From: Actinomycetota bacterium
GTDB taxonomy: Bacteria; Actinomycetota; Humimicrobiia; Humimicrobiales; Humimicrobiaceae
DNA: 8,299 nt
Direction of reading: 5' to 3'
Assembly: GCA_003567835.1 (NCBI GenBank)
Contig: PWYO01000026.1
Coordinates: 1-8,299 of the forward strand
This document shows positions 1-4,908 of the stretch, piece after piece (the stretch's first letter is position 1; the number at the start of each line of letters is the position of its first letter). A program made the translations under genes and the position numbers. The notes below the pieces were generated by a model that did no database searches, was not told the DNA's origin, and worked only from the letters and a program-made list of their open reading frames with translations.

Positions 1-483
1 AGGCTCTTCGGCTTTGAGGGCAAGTTCTCCGAATTGATCGATGGGAACCTGCAGCCTGAAGGCAACATTTTCAAGATAAGCCCCGCAGCCGCCGCCGCAA
101 ATCTGGTTCATGCCAAAATCAACCAGGACCTCATTTCTTAGTATAAGGATCTTGCTGTCTTCCTGTCCCAGGTCAAAAATGGTTTTTACCTCCGGTATAA
201 AATGAAGCGTGCCCACTGCATGACAAAGAATTTCAGTTTTGGTGGTGTCTGCCCCCATAAACGCTGCAGCCAGTTTTCTTCCTGCCCCTGTAGTGCCCAC
301 TGCAGTGATTTCAACATCATCTCTAAGCTGTCTTAGCCCTTTGGTTATGGTGTCTATAACCCCCAGGTTTTTGGTATATATATGGTCAATCAAATTCCCA
401 TCTTCGGAAATTAAGGCAAATTTTATGGTTCCGTTCCCTATATCAAGACCTAAAGATGCTTCCATTTTATTTTTTGTTTCCAT
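1..483 (-). CDS. BadF/BadG/BcrA/BcrD-family ATPase (2-hydroxyacyl-CoA dehydratase activase-like), C-terminus cut by window edge
   Basis: The first 161 residues of an ASKHA-fold ATPase of the HgdC/activase family (COG1924) can be read; the rest lies left of the window. Visible motifs are the phosphate loop DIGNGTIK (residues 14-21), TGAGRK (65-70), a TEI..HAVG segment (83-91), DLGQEDSK (104-111) and DFGMNQICGGGCG (122-134). In known activases a homodimer holds one [4Fe-4S] cluster and couples ATP hydrolysis to electron transfer to a dehydratase-type partner. Cys129 aligns with the first cluster ligand; the second should lie beyond the edge. Two motifs deviate from the usual family text: GQED replaces GGQD, and CGGGCG replaces CAAGTG, adding Cys133. 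The ATG at 481-483 is preceded by AGGGA about 10 bases away and by AAGGAG about 18 bases away. The upstream gene stops 39 bases before it, so it is probably the last or a later gene of the leftward operon. The family is secure; the substrate partner is inferred to be the neighbouring proteins. Confidence 0.93.
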   Translation of the reverse strand, partial: METKNKMEASLGLDIGNGTIKFALISEDGNLIDHIYTKNLGVIDTITKGLRQLRDDVEITAVGTTGAGRKLAAAFMGADTTKTEILCHAVGTLHFIPEVKTIFDLGQEDSKILILRNEVLVDFGMNQICGGGCGAYLENVAFRLQVPIDQFGELALKAEEP

Positions 484-522
484 AGAACTATTGTCCCTGT
501 TCTCCTTTTAATAAATCACGCA

Positions 523-1608
523 TTATATTTTTTTGTTCCGTTTTTTCTTCATTTTAATCATTTCAACAAAAGCTTCAAGCCGGTTATCAACTGCTGTTTC
601 AGATGTATTTTCATCAAAGGAAAGCGCAAGAAAAGGTATATTGTATTTCTGTGATATTTCAGGCAAAAACATCTGGGCGACATTTTCAGGCAGGCAGGTC
701 CTGGGCTGGATCATGATCAACCCATCATAACCATTTTTCCCGTAAATCATGGCTTTGCCTACCGACTGCTGGTCTTCGCCCCCGCCGGGTACTTTCAAAT
801 AACGCTTGGCTACCATCTCTCGAATCCACCATCTGGAAAAATTCAGTTTAGCGCTGTTGGTAATCCACCCTGCCTCGGATGTCTTTTGGCTCACCAAAAC
901 ACCCCTTTCTCCCAGCTTTTCTTCAATATTCTGATTGGAATAAGGCTCCAGAACACAATATGCTTCTCCCAGGATGCCTATTTTTAAAAGATCTCCCTGT
1001 TCCCGGTGATTCTCCTTGATGCTGTCAAATTTCTCCGGCAGGCTTTTTCTGATAGACTTTATTGTCTTTAAGGTATGGGCTTGATCGATTTCCTTAAGTA
1101 TTTCTTTTAACACTTTGGTGGTCTGACCCCTCTTGGATTCAACAGGCCGGGTCTGCAGGGAAAGATTATGGGCCCTTTCTATGGTCTTTAACTTTTTCCA
1201 AACAAATCTGAATGATTTGATGATCTTTTTTGTTGAAATATGAGGATTGATCTGCCGCATATTATCCAATATTTCATAGGGTTGGCTGGTAGGAATCAAC
1301 TTGAAGTCATAGCCCATCTTCTTCAAGGTTATTTCCTGCAGTTTGGAATAATAGTGAAGCCTACAGGCGCCCCTTCCCCCTCCTGCCATAAAAATAATGG
1401 TCGCACCCTGTTCAAGCGCTTCCACCATATTGCCCAGCGTAAGTTTATAGGGGTAACATACATCAGCCGGAGAATGCTTCTCCCCGATCATGATGGTCTT
1501 ATCCGATATGGGCGGAGGGATTAACACCTCAATGCCCAGGCCGCCAAAGAATTCCCTGGCACCAATTCCCGCATATCTGCAATTAGGTAAGCTGACAATC
1601 TCTTTCAT
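523..1608 (-). CDS. 2-hydroxyacyl-CoA dehydratase-related (HgdB/COG3581-like) iron-sulfur protein
   Basis: A 361-residue protein related to the D-component of 2-hydroxyacyl-CoA dehydratases and to the double-cubane-cluster reductase group. Conserved cysteines sit in typical contexts: SPADVCYPYK (Cys51), GGGRGACRLHYY (Cys82) and RTCLPENVAQ (Cys305). Near the end is the family signature LSFDENTSETAVDNRLEAF (from about residue 329). These cysteines are likely iron-sulfur ligands, but this is inferred from the family. The C-terminus is a run of lysines and arginines. The start overlaps the end of the upstream gene by 26 bases, which suggests translational coupling; no alternative Met lies nearby, and AGGAAAG lies a little far upstream. 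In many Clostridia this unit is fused to the activase and the DUF2229 unit; here it is free-standing. The protein would receive electrons from the activase encoded next to it. The true substrate is unknown, and I see no reason to call it a hydroxyglutaryl-CoA dehydratase proper. Confidence 0.9.
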   Translation of the reverse strand: MKEIVSLPNCRYAGIGAREFFGGLGIEVLIPPPISDKTIMIGEKHSPADVCYPYKLTLGNMVEALEQGATIIFMAGGGRGACRLHYYSKLQEITLKKMGYDFKLIPTSQPYEILDNMRQINPHISTKKIIKSFRFVWKKLKTIERAHNLSLQTRPVESKRGQTTKVLKEILKEIDQAHTLKTIKSIRKSLPEKFDSIKENHREQGDLLKIGILGEAYCVLEPYSNQNIEEKLGERGVLVSQKTSEAGWITNSAKLNFSRWWIREMVAKRYLKVPGGGEDQQSVGKAMIYGKNGYDGLIMIQPRTCLPENVAQMFLPEISQKYNIPFLALSFDENTSETAVDNRLEAFVEMIKMKKKRNKKI

Positions 1609-2536
1609 AATCTTTTATGTTCACTTTCCTGTTTAATAATTCAACAAATGCATCAATTCTTGTTTTTATGGTCTCTTTGCTGGTGTTTTCATCAAGCAGC
1701 ATGGTTAGCATGGGCTTGTCGTTATTCTCCAGCAAGATCTGCTCATAGAGCAGAGAATCAGGGCCGCAGTTAAAAGAAGAGATGAGTATAACACCCGAAA
1801 TTTTATCAGAAGAAAGCGCCCAGTAAGCAGCCCCTATAATCTCTCTTTCATAAGACCAGTAGATGTTGGGCTTCCCTGTCAGGCTTTCTTCTCCAATAGA
1901 ATGGGGAACAAGATCTGAGGTAATGACATTGACTTCCTGGTTTTCAATTTCAGCAATCAATTCCTGATTGATATAGGGGTCAAAAAGATTATATTCATGG
2001 CCTATAACCGCCAGCTTGATTCCCGGCTGGGCCATTTTTTGATTAAATTCCCTCTCCTTGCAGATTTCATGTTCCCTTTGGTCTTTGATTGCCTGCCTGT
2101 ATGCCCGAGCTACACGGAATGGGTTTTTATTGATTTTCAGCCCCAATCGCAAAAAGGATCTGTACAGGGAGTTGATCTTGATATTGATGGTTGTGGTCAA
2201 TATTTTTTTGGGAAACCGCTCTTTTAAGATCTGCTGGACCGTGTCTGCAGTGGTGATCAGTTTGGGACAGGTTATGCTGTCCTTGCTGACACGCCAGTAC
2301 CGGGGTACAAAAATATAATCACATGCATCGGCAATTTCCAGGCAATGTCCATAAAAAACCTTTACCGGTATACAAATCTCATCAACCGAATTCCTGACGC
2401 CGCGCTCTACAATCTCTTTGTCTGTCTGGGGGGAATGCACGATTTCACAACCCAGGTTCTCAAAAAAGCTTTCCCAAAAAACACGGTATTTAAACCACAA
2501 AAGGCTTTTGGGCATTCCTATTTTCATTTTCGCCAT
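1583..2536 (-). CDS. DUF2229/COG3580-like protein, acyl-CoA dehydratase activase-related
   Basis: A 317-residue protein with the pattern of the DUF2229/COG3580 family. It begins MAKMKIGMPKSLLWFKY, followed by FFENLGCEIVHSP..T (24-38), DEICIPVKVFYGH (Cys55), DSITCPKL (Cys90), SSFNCGPDSLLYEQI (Cys257) and LLDENTSKETIKTRIDAF near the C-terminus. In other Clostridia this unit forms the central part of giant activase fusions; its own activity has not been established as far as I know. The cysteines suggest cluster binding. The frame can extend to a GTG at 2542. I prefer the ATG at 2534-2536 because AGAGAAGAG (minus strand, 2546-2554) lies 9 bases before it but only 3 before the GTG. It is the first recognisable gene of the leftward operon, and its end overlaps the next gene by 26 bases. 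Confidence 0.9.
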   Translation of the reverse strand: MAKMKIGMPKSLLWFKYRVFWESFFENLGCEIVHSPQTDKEIVERGVRNSVDEICIPVKVFYGHCLEIADACDYIFVPRYWRVSKDSITCPKLITTADTVQQILKERFPKKILTTTINIKINSLYRSFLRLGLKINKNPFRVARAYRQAIKDQREHEICKEREFNQKMAQPGIKLAVIGHEYNLFDPYINQELIAEIENQEVNVITSDLVPHSIGEESLTGKPNIYWSYEREIIGAAYWALSSDKISGVILISSFNCGPDSLLYEQILLENNDKPMLTMLLDENTSKETIKTRIDAFVELLNRKVNIKDYERDCQLT

Positions 2537-2576
2537 ATTCACCGACTCTTCTCTGAAGGTTCCAATTTACATTGGT

Positions 2577-2590
2577 ATTATACTATTATA
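2577..2590 (-). promoter_or_regulatory. Possible -10 region (two TATAAT copies) for the leftward operon
   Basis: On the minus strand two TATAAT hexamers occur at 2577-2582 and 2585-2590, about 40-55 bases before the ATG at 2536. Neither has a good -35 hexamer at 16-18 bases; only T- or A-rich sequence lies there, inside the palindrome at 2594-2622. A start near 2570 would give a short leader containing the AGAGAAGAG ribosome site. Transcription could also arrive from the promoter at 3199-3227. Confidence 0.35.
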
Positions 2591-2593
2591 GAA

Positions 2594-2622
2594 ATATAAA
2601 AAAAACAGTTGTTTTTTTATAT
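2594..2622. repeat. AT-rich imperfect palindrome at the -35 position of the leftward operon
   Basis: Left arm ATAT plus eight A plus C, loop AGTT, right arm G plus seven T plus ATAT: twelve paired bases with one bulged A. It sits just upstream of the doubled TATAAT. It could be an operator, an intrinsically bent element, or a weak A/T hairpin. It lacks the G+C stem of a terminator. Confidence 0.5.
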
Positions 2623-2695
2623 CTCGGACCAACCGAATATAGAGGCATTCTTTTTTTACCTTGCCGTATCAACTCTGAATCTGCCCGGACAATCT

Positions 2696-2719
2696 GGGAT
2701 GCAATCATATTGCAATCCC
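2696..2719. repeat. Hairpin-forming inverted repeat
   Basis: GGGATGCAAT, loop CAT, ATTGCAATCCC: ten base pairs with one bulged base. On the minus strand it lies about 15 bases after the stop codon of the candidate 63-residue ORF. No T tract follows on either strand, so it is not a standard Rho-independent terminator. It could attenuate read-through or stabilise an mRNA end. Confidence 0.55.
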
Positions 2720-2734
2720 ATCCCCTTGCACAGG

Positions 2735-2926
2735 CTAAGACATTGCACCGCCGCAATCCACAAACCCAAAAAAGAGCAAAATTGTTACCATACAGACCAT
2801 CAAATGGAGCAGTATGCCCTGCCTAAGAGGTCCATGTTGTAAGTCCCTTCGCAAACAGGCATATAATAGCAGGATTATAGCACAAGTCAAAGCAATGGAA
2901 AGACTTTCCAGTTGGATATGCGGAAT
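2735..2926 (-). CDS. Candidate small two-helix membrane protein with an ATT start (tentative)
   Basis: From an ATT codon at 2926 an open frame encodes 63 residues and ends in TAG. It contains two hydrophobic stretches, LSIALTCAIILLLYACL (residues 9-25) and GILLHLMVCMVTILLFFGFV (37-56). They are joined by a short basic loop with RRDLQHGPLRQ, as expected for a small helical hairpin in the membrane. No ATG, GTG or TTG stands at the right place: the frame is closed by TAA 18 bases upstream of the ATT, and a later TTG would cut into the first helix. A strong AGGGGTG lies 7 bases before the ATT. ATT initiation is rare but known (infC). The sequence belongs to no family I recognise. It could equally be a decayed gene or chance hydrophobic coding. 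Confidence 0.25.
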   Translation of the reverse strand: MPHIQLESLSIALTCAIILLLYACLRRDLQHGPLRQGILLHLMVCMVTILLFFGFVDCGGAMS

Positions 2927-2998
2927 TTCTTGTTCACCCCTGTTTTAAGAAAAACCACCACTGATACACACCGTCCCCACCAAGCACAAGTCATTGGC

Positions 2999-3148
2999 TT
3001 ACTTCTCATAGGCCCTCCCTTGCATCTCTTCTAAGATGCGGGAAAAATCATCCAGGGCCCGGGAAAGGGCTTCCCTGCCATAGCTTTGGACAAGGCTGGC
3101 CGGGCGATTGAAAAATGAAAGCCTGCCTTCGATGATTTTTTGAACCAT
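2999..3148 (-). CDS. Candidate small hypothetical protein, 49 residues
   Basis: ATG at 3146-3148 to TAA at 2999-3001. The peptide begins MVQKIIEGRLSFFNRPASL and continues with a likely amphipathic helix containing REALSRALDDFSRILEEMQG. An in-frame TAG lies two codons upstream, so the ATG is the only reasonable start; AGAGG lies about 13 bases before it, a loose spacing. It is soluble in character and has no recognised domain. A leftward promoter-like site (3199-3227) would place its transcription start about 45 bases upstream. It lies in the same frame and orientation as the candidate 63-residue membrane ORF, separated from it by two in-frame stops, so the two could be remnants of something longer. 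Confidence 0.4.
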   Translation of the reverse strand: MVQKIIEGRLSFFNRPASLVQSYGREALSRALDDFSRILEEMQGRAYEK

Positions 3149-3198
3149 GTTCTATTTTCTGCCTCTGAGATTAGAAAACACAAAAAGATGGTTTCCGT

Positions 3199-3227
3199 AT
3201 CGTATTTTTTATTTTTTTTATTGACAA
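3199..3227 (-). promoter_or_regulatory. Probable leftward sigma-A-type promoter overlapping the feo promoter
   Basis: On the minus strand TTGTCA (3222-3227), a 17-base A-rich spacer and TACGAT (3199-3204). The -35 box shares bases with the -35 box of the rightward promoter. It would drive the candidate small ORFs and perhaps the iron-sulfur operon beyond them. Confidence 0.4.
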
Positions 3228-3249
3228 ACCCTTTTTTGATGTTTATTAT
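3221..3249 (+). promoter_or_regulatory. Near-consensus promoter for the rightward feo operon
   Basis: TTGACA at 3221-3226, exactly 17 bases, then TATTAT at 3244-3249. The expected transcription start, about 3256, falls inside the palindrome at 3251-3264 and leaves a leader of about 125 bases before the first gene. The strength of the match suggests a promoter held down by a repressor. Confidence 0.78.
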
Positions 3250-3250
3250 T

Positions 3251-3273
3251 TTAGGTGTACCTAACATTTTAGG
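3251..3273. promoter_or_regulatory. DtxR/IdeR/MntR-like operator at the feo operon start
   Basis: TTAGGT-GT-ACCTAA (3251-3264) is an inverted repeat with perfect 6-base arms. A third half-site, TTAGG, follows at 3269-3273, so CCTAA and TTAGG also face each other across four bases. TTAGG/CCTAA half-sites are typical of DtxR-family metal-dependent repressors. Placement immediately after the -10 box would block initiation when metal is bound. The iron-transport genes downstream support a metal-responsive role. Which metal and which repressor cannot be told; the regulator gene is not in the window. Confidence 0.55.
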
Positions 3274-3380
3274 CTGGACTTGCAGACTTATGCGGTTTGA
3301 GTCCGGTAAAGGTATTTTGAAAATATATGGTCTTTGATGATGCAAACTGAGCAAACATCAGGCAGGATGGACCTGAAGAG

Positions 3381-3923
3381 ATGATAAAAAAAACAGTTTC
3401 AAAGCTTGAAAAAATATGCAGCAGGGCTGCCCCCCTGGCACAACTATACAGCTATCCTTATAGACGGGTTGTAAAAAAGGAAATTGAGCTGGCCGGTATC
3501 AGCAGTCATGATACTGTGCTCAATATCGGCTGCGGAGCGGTGCCCTTTACTGCAATTTGGATTGCACGATTGACAAAAGCGCAAGTCATTGCTGCTGATA
3601 AGGATCAGAGGGCCATAGACCTTGCCCATGGATGCGTGCATAAGCTGGGCCTGCAGGATCGGATAAAGCCGGTAGTATGTGATGGCGCAGAATGGGTGCC
3701 GGAAGGGTTTACGGTGGCTGTCATTGCCCTTCAGGCAGAACCGAAGGCAGCCATTTTTTCCAATGTATACCAGGCAAAAGGAAACAATATACGGATCGTA
3801 TCCAGGGCACCAAGCCGCCTGTTTGAAAGCCATTACGGCTGTTTTCCGGAAAGTTTTGCGGCAGTTGCGGAAGTGTCTCAAAATATGAAGACCTTTGACC
3901 GTTCGGTATTGTTTTTGGTTTAG
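3381..3923 (+). CDS. Small SAM-binding Rossmann protein, nicotianamine-synthase-like
   Basis: A 180-residue protein with a class I methyltransferase-type core. After the N-terminal helices comes VLNIGCGAVPFTAIWIA (46-62), then an acidic strand end AADKD (71-75), DLAHGCVHKLGL, and IRIVSRAPSR (137-146). The G-x-G-x-x-P-x-T motif (50-57) differs from the usual E/D-x-G-x-G-x-G loop. It resembles the GSGPLPLT loop of nicotianamine synthase, an enzyme that uses the aminobutyrate arm of SAM rather than its methyl group. The later R-x-x-x-R segment also recalls that family. It is shorter than plant or archaeal nicotianamine synthases. The ATG at 3381 has GAAGAG directly before it and AGGA 13 bases upstream, not ideal; an in-frame stop rules out a longer form. 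It is the first gene after the metal-type operator and a paralogue of the next gene. The SAM-binding fold is fairly sure; the reaction is inferred. Confidence 0.85.
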   Translation: MIKKTVSKLEKICSRAAPLAQLYSYPYRRVVKKEIELAGISSHDTVLNIGCGAVPFTAIWIARLTKAQVIAADKDQRAIDLAHGCVHKLGLQDRIKPVVCDGAEWVPEGFTVAVIALQAEPKAAIFSNVYQAKGNNIRIVSRAPSRLFESHYGCFPESFAAVAEVSQNMKTFDRSVLFLV

Positions 3924-3935
3924 GATAAACACAGC

Positions 3936-3963
3936 TTGCCCGCAACATGGTGGTGCCGGGCAA
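3936..3963. repeat. Intercistronic hairpin between the two Rossmann-protein genes
   Basis: TTGCCCG at 3936-3942 and CGGGCAA at 3957-3963 form a perfect 7-base stem around a 14-base loop. It is followed by AAAGAAGG rather than T residues, so it is not a terminator. It may affect mRNA processing or relative expression of the two genes. Confidence 0.45.
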
Positions 3964-3991
3964 AAGAAGGTCAGATTGAGAAGGTGTGCAT

Positions 3992-4627
3992 ATGATTTAC
4001 AAAGAAAATATAGGGACAATACAGGCAGGGAGCAAAGCAAATGACAGTTGCTTTACATTTAACCTGCTTTCCAGAGCGGTAAAACTGATAGAATGCAGTC
4101 TGGCCTGGTCCCTGCGGCTTTTTTTCATGTATGGAGAGCTTTTTTATGCCAAAATGGTAGAAAAAGAATTACAAATGACGGATTTAAAACCCGGGGCAAA
4201 GGTGCTCCATATCGGGGCAGGATCTGTTCCCTATACCGTTTTTTATCTGTCTAAAAAAGGGTTTTTGGCCAAGGGCATAGACCATGACCCCAGGACGGTG
4301 TCTGCTGCCAATCGTCTCCTTTGCAGCCTGGGAGCTTGCGGAGAGGCTGAAATTGAGACCATGGAGGGACTTCATTCAGAAGCAGGAGACTATGATGCAG
4401 TTTGGATTTCCCTGCATGTCCAAGACAAACAACACATTATTGACAGGCTGAAACAAACCATGGGACAGGACTGTTTTATCGTTTACCGGGAACCCAGGGC
4501 TTGGATGAACTTATTTTATAAAAAAACAGAGAATCCCTGTCAAAATAAGGGATTTTTGACCAAAAGTTGCAAAAATAAGCTGGGCAAGCAGTCCATTGCC
4601 ATACAAAATATTGGGGTGAAAACATGA
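3992..4627 (+). CDS. Second SAM-binding Rossmann protein, nicotianamine-synthase-like paralogue
   Basis: A 211-residue protein homologous to the preceding gene product. The shared core is VLHIGAGSVPYTVFYLS (71-87), GIDHDPRTVSAAN (95-107), DYDAVWISLHVQDKQHIIDRL and a strand FIVYREPRAW. It again has G-x-G-x-x-P-x-T (75-82) in place of a normal methyltransferase glycine loop. The pattern K-x-x-I-I-x-x-L-x-x-x-M-G followed by a strand with an arginine resembles nicotianamine synthase. Its N-terminal part is longer than in its paralogue and contains a hydrophobic patch near residues 37-52, perhaps membrane-associated. The basic C-terminal tail is not shared. The ATG at 3992 is preferred over GTG 3986 because GAGAAGG (3978-3984) lies 7 bases before it. 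Its TGA overlaps the feoA ATG (ATGA at 4624-4627), so the two are translationally coupled, which ties it functionally to metal transport. An ordinary methyltransferase remains possible. Confidence 0.85.
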   Translation: MIYKENIGTIQAGSKANDSCFTFNLLSRAVKLIECSLAWSLRLFFMYGELFYAKMVEKELQMTDLKPGAKVLHIGAGSVPYTVFYLSKKGFLAKGIDHDPRTVSAANRLLCSLGACGEAEIETMEGLHSEAGDYDAVWISLHVQDKQHIIDRLKQTMGQDCFIVYREPRAWMNLFYKKTENPCQNKGFLTKSCKNKLGKQSIAIQNIGVKT

Positions 4628-4908
4628 ACACAAAACTTGATACCAGAACTGTTACACAAAACGAATCTTTGGATTTTGCGTCTTATATCAACCTAAATGA
4701 ACTGACTCCGGGTCAACAGTGTACGGTAATGAAAGTTCCGGATATAGCCATTTTGCCCTCCCTGGGCCTGCGAATAGGCAAAACCCTGAACATGATCACC
4801 AGGAGCATCATAGGCGGACCGATCATTGTAGGCATTGACCACCGGACAGTGGCCATTGACCAAAATATTGCTTCCGAGATCTTGGTCAAGAGGTTGTCTG
4901 GGTGCTGA
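4624..4908 (+). CDS. feoA: FeoA-domain protein
   Basis: A 94-residue protein with an SH3-like FeoA domain: LNELTPGQQCTVMKV (28-42), LGLRIGKTLNMITRSIIGGPIIVGIDHRTVAIDQNIASEILV. The N-terminal 20 or so residues are an extension that many FeoA proteins lack. FeoA is a small cytosolic accessory of the FeoB ferrous-iron transporter. The ATG follows GGGGTG (4613-4618) with a 5-base gap and overlaps the stop of the upstream gene by 4 bases; its own TGA overlaps the feoB GTG by 7 bases. The family assignment is firm. Which metal the system carries depends on the divergent FeoB next to it. Confidence 0.92.
   Translation: MNTKLDTRTVTQNESLDFASYINLNELTPGQQCTVMKVPDIAILPSLGLRIGKTLNMITRSIIGGPIIVGIDHRTVAIDQNIASEILVKRLSGC
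4888..4893 (+). promoter_or_regulatory. Ribosome binding site that fixes the feoB start
   Basis: AAGAGG inside the end of feoA, 8 bases before GTG 4902. The first in-frame ATG (4953) has no Shine-Dalgarno sequence. A strong AGGAG at 4917-4921 serves only an out-of-frame ATG at 4925. Confidence 0.6.

Larger units (their letters stand above)
2543..3380. other. Long gap without a recognised gene family
   Basis: This stretch separates the leftward iron-sulfur operon from the rightward feo operon. It contains, from left to right, a weak leftward promoter, an AT-rich palindrome, a hairpin, two candidate small leftward ORFs, overlapping divergent promoters with a metal-type operator, and a roughly 125-base leader before the gene at 3381. 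I see no riboswitch fold that I can name in the leader. Confidence 0.7.

Noticed and set aside
239..730. Rightward frames opposite the activase and HgdB-like genes
   Set aside because: They are antisense to clear family members and have no homology-like motifs or ribosome sites.
2696..2719. Hairpin as a Rho-independent terminator
   Set aside because: No T tract follows the stem on either strand.
2572..2842. Two overlapping rightward frames of 77 and 84 codons
   Set aside because: Their peptides look random, they have no ribosome sites, and they lie opposite the leftward promoter and small-ORF region.
3251..3273. Fur box at the feo promoter
   Set aside because: The symmetry and sequence (TTAGG/CCTAA) do not match the GATAATGATAATCATTATC type; a DtxR-family site fits better.
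3031..3354. Leftward 107-codon open frame
   Set aside because: It spans the promoter and operator region, has low-complexity lysine-rich content and no ribosome site, and overlaps the more plausible 49-residue ORF in another frame.
3444..4040. Leftward 198-codon frame opposite the first Rossmann-protein gene
   Set aside because: Its peptide has no recognisable domain, while the opposite strand encodes a clear SAM-binding motif with a paralogue next door.
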